From Methanobacteriota archaeon (GTDB lineage Archaea > Halobacteriota > Methanosarcinia > Methanosarcinales > Methanosarcinaceae): 44,772 bases of DNA. Shown here piece by piece: positions 44,001 to 44,772 of the stretch; the stretch's first letter is position 1, and each line of letters opens with the position of its first letter. Where the stretch lies: NCBI GenBank assembly GCA_016841625.1, contig JAENYU010000009.1, positions 21,109 through 65,880 of the forward strand, read 5' to 3'. A program made the position numbers and the translations under genes. The notes under the pieces are model-generated. The model ran no database searches. It saw nothing but the letters and a program-made list of their open reading frames with translations, and was not told the origin of the DNA.

Positions 44001-44267
44001 ATGGCTTGCAAACACAAAGAAATGATGAAAATAAAGGATGTAGAACCGGGCACAAAGGGCTGTGAAGAGTGCCTGAAAAGCGGGGACGACTGGGTACATC
44101 TGAGGATATGCCTTACCTGCGGGCATGTGGGCTGTTGTGACTCATCAAAAAACAAACACGCAACAAAACACTTTGAGGAGACCGGACACCCGATAGTTCA
44201 GTCCTTCGAACCCGGAGAAGGCTGGAAGTACTGCTACATCGACGATGAGTACGTAGACCTGGAATGA
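44001..44267 (+). CDS. UBP-type zinc-finger protein
   Basis: 88 residues. The order of Cys and His is that of the ZnF-UBP fold: CEECLKSGDDWVHLRICLTC, then GHVGCCDSS, KHATKHFEETGHPI, and the closing WKYCYID. In eukaryotes this fold binds the free C terminus of ubiquitin; the role in archaea, with only ubiquitin-like proteins, is unknown. ATG 44001 is chosen because GGAGGGG lies 6 bases upstream; the in-frame GTG 43986 lies before that site. It is preceded by 124 bases after the ABC permease and could be co-transcribed. Confidence 0.88.
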   Translation: MACKHKEMMKIKDVEPGTKGCEECLKSGDDWVHLRICLTCGHVGCCDSSKNKHATKHFEETGHPIVQSFEPGEGWKYCYIDDEYVDLE

Positions 44268-44399
44268 GAGGAAAGTTCGGGGCGGTCTGCTTTCCCCCTG
44301 AATATCGCCACTGAATGATTTTAGAAATTTCAGCCCCTTTCACTTCACAATTGAAAAAGGCAAACAAAAATTTCGTGGTAAATGAAAAGAGGTTAAAGC

Positions 44400-44772
44400 A
44401 TGTCTGAACTTAAAGAAGCTAACCTTAAAGCGGGTAACCTTAAAGGAGCTAACCTTAGAGGAGCTGACCTTATAGAGGCTAACCTTGAAGGGGCTAACCT
44501 TGAAGGGGCTAACCTTGAAGAGGCTAATCTTGAGGGGGCTAACCTTAAAGGAGCTAACCTTGAGTGGGCTAAGATTGAAAAGGCTAACCTTGAAAGGGCT
44601 AACCTTGAAAGGGCTAACCTTGTAAAGGCTCACCTTGAGTGGGCTAAACTTGAGGGAGCTAACCTTAGAGGAGCTAACCTTAGAGGAGCTGACCTTAAAG
44701 GAGCTAACCTTGAGTGGGCTAAGATTGAAAAGGCTAACCTTGAAAGGGCTAACCTTGAAAGGGCTAACCTTG
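44400..44772 (+). CDS. Pentapeptide-repeat protein, partial at the window edge
   Basis: ATG 44400, preceded by GAGGTT, opens a frame that is still open at the last base (124 codons). After MSE nearly every five residues follow A-(N/D)-L-x-x (LKEAN, LRGAD, LEGAN), which is the right-handed square helix of pentapeptide-repeat proteins. Some such proteins mimic DNA and protect gyrase; most are unassigned. Charged Glu and Lys fill the variable positions. A 150-bp second-order repeat is present. The end and any further domain lie outside the window. Confidence 0.92.
   Translation, partial: MSELKEANLKAGNLKGANLRGADLIEANLEGANLEGANLEEANLEGANLKGANLEWAKIEKANLERANLERANLVKAHLEWAKLEGANLRGANLRGADLKGANLEWAKIEKANLERANLERANL
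44542..44772 (+). repeat. 150-bp second-order repeat inside the pentapeptide gene
   Basis: Bases 44542-44622 are identical to 44692-44772, that is 81 bases at an offset of exactly 150 bases (ten pentapeptides). The second copy is cut by the window edge, so the identity may go further. Such perfect identity points to a recent duplication inside the gene. Confidence 0.9.

Overview
The window looks like the chromosome of a methanogenic archaeon of the Methanosarcina type. This is inferred from the gene content and not from a marker gene. The signs are: archaeal TATA-like boxes in A+T-rich intergenic DNA, Shine-Dalgarno sites of the GGAGG/GGGGG kind, large secreted CARDB and NosD-type beta-helix proteins, a PGF-CTERM sorting tail, archaeal lipoproteins, a multiheme cytochrome c and an SSS symporter with a small accessory ORF in front. 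No rRNA, tRNA, complete insertion sequence or CRISPR array was seen.

Layout. 1-841: repeat-rich DNA without a supportable gene. 842-1965: frameshifted, N-truncated remnant of a restriction-modification methylase. 2.1-5.5 kb: secreted five-heme cytochrome (minus) diverging from a double-CDGSH iron-sulfur protein. 5.5-8.7 kb: receiver-only response regulator followed by a hybrid histidine kinase with two receivers. 9.1-11.9 kb: a possible small basic peptide unit, a nuclease-fold lipoprotein, an NTF2-like protein and a small lipoprotein. 12-16.2 kb: a membrane-anchored CARDB surface protein and a PGF-CTERM protein. 16.7-23.0 kb: a class I glutamine amidotransferase and two NosD-like beta-helix proteins, one fused to about seven membrane segments. 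23.2-25.8 kb: a gene graveyard with a broken beta-propeller gene, a zinc-ribbon membrane protein whose frame continues upstream through an in-frame UAG, and small repeat ORFs. 25.9-27.6 kb: sodium:solute symporter whose small accessory gene carries a frameshift. 28.8-32.4 kb: alpha/beta-hydrolase lipoprotein and a U32 peptidase-family protein. 32.5-41.6 kb: two very A+T-rich overlapping genes on the minus strand. 41.9-43.9 kb: a DrrAB-like ABC exporter. 44.0 kb to the end: a UBP-type zinc-finger protein and a pentapeptide-repeat protein cut by the window edge.

The most interesting unit is 32528-41576. It holds an SNF2-family helicase and a giant 1998-residue protein with a sacsin/Hsp90-like (GHKL) ATPase at its N terminus and a Cys/His zinc finger at its C terminus. 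The two genes overlap by 14 bases and share one promoter. One hand-counted 60-base line is 21/60 G+C inside this unit (40681-40740) against 33/60 in the adjacent ABC gene (42241-42300), which suggests acquisition. GHKL ATPases paired with SNF2-type helicases are known from restriction-like genome-conflict loci, so a two-gene defence system is the leading idea. I do not recall a named system with exactly this composition.

Two other themes recur. Short tandem repeats of 12-21 bp lie beside, and sometimes inside, many genes, and several start-codon regions have been duplicated. Several genes are broken by frameshifts or stops. Because Methanosarcina can decode UAG as pyrrolysine, the in-frame UAG upstream of the zinc-ribbon gene needs care before it is called dead.
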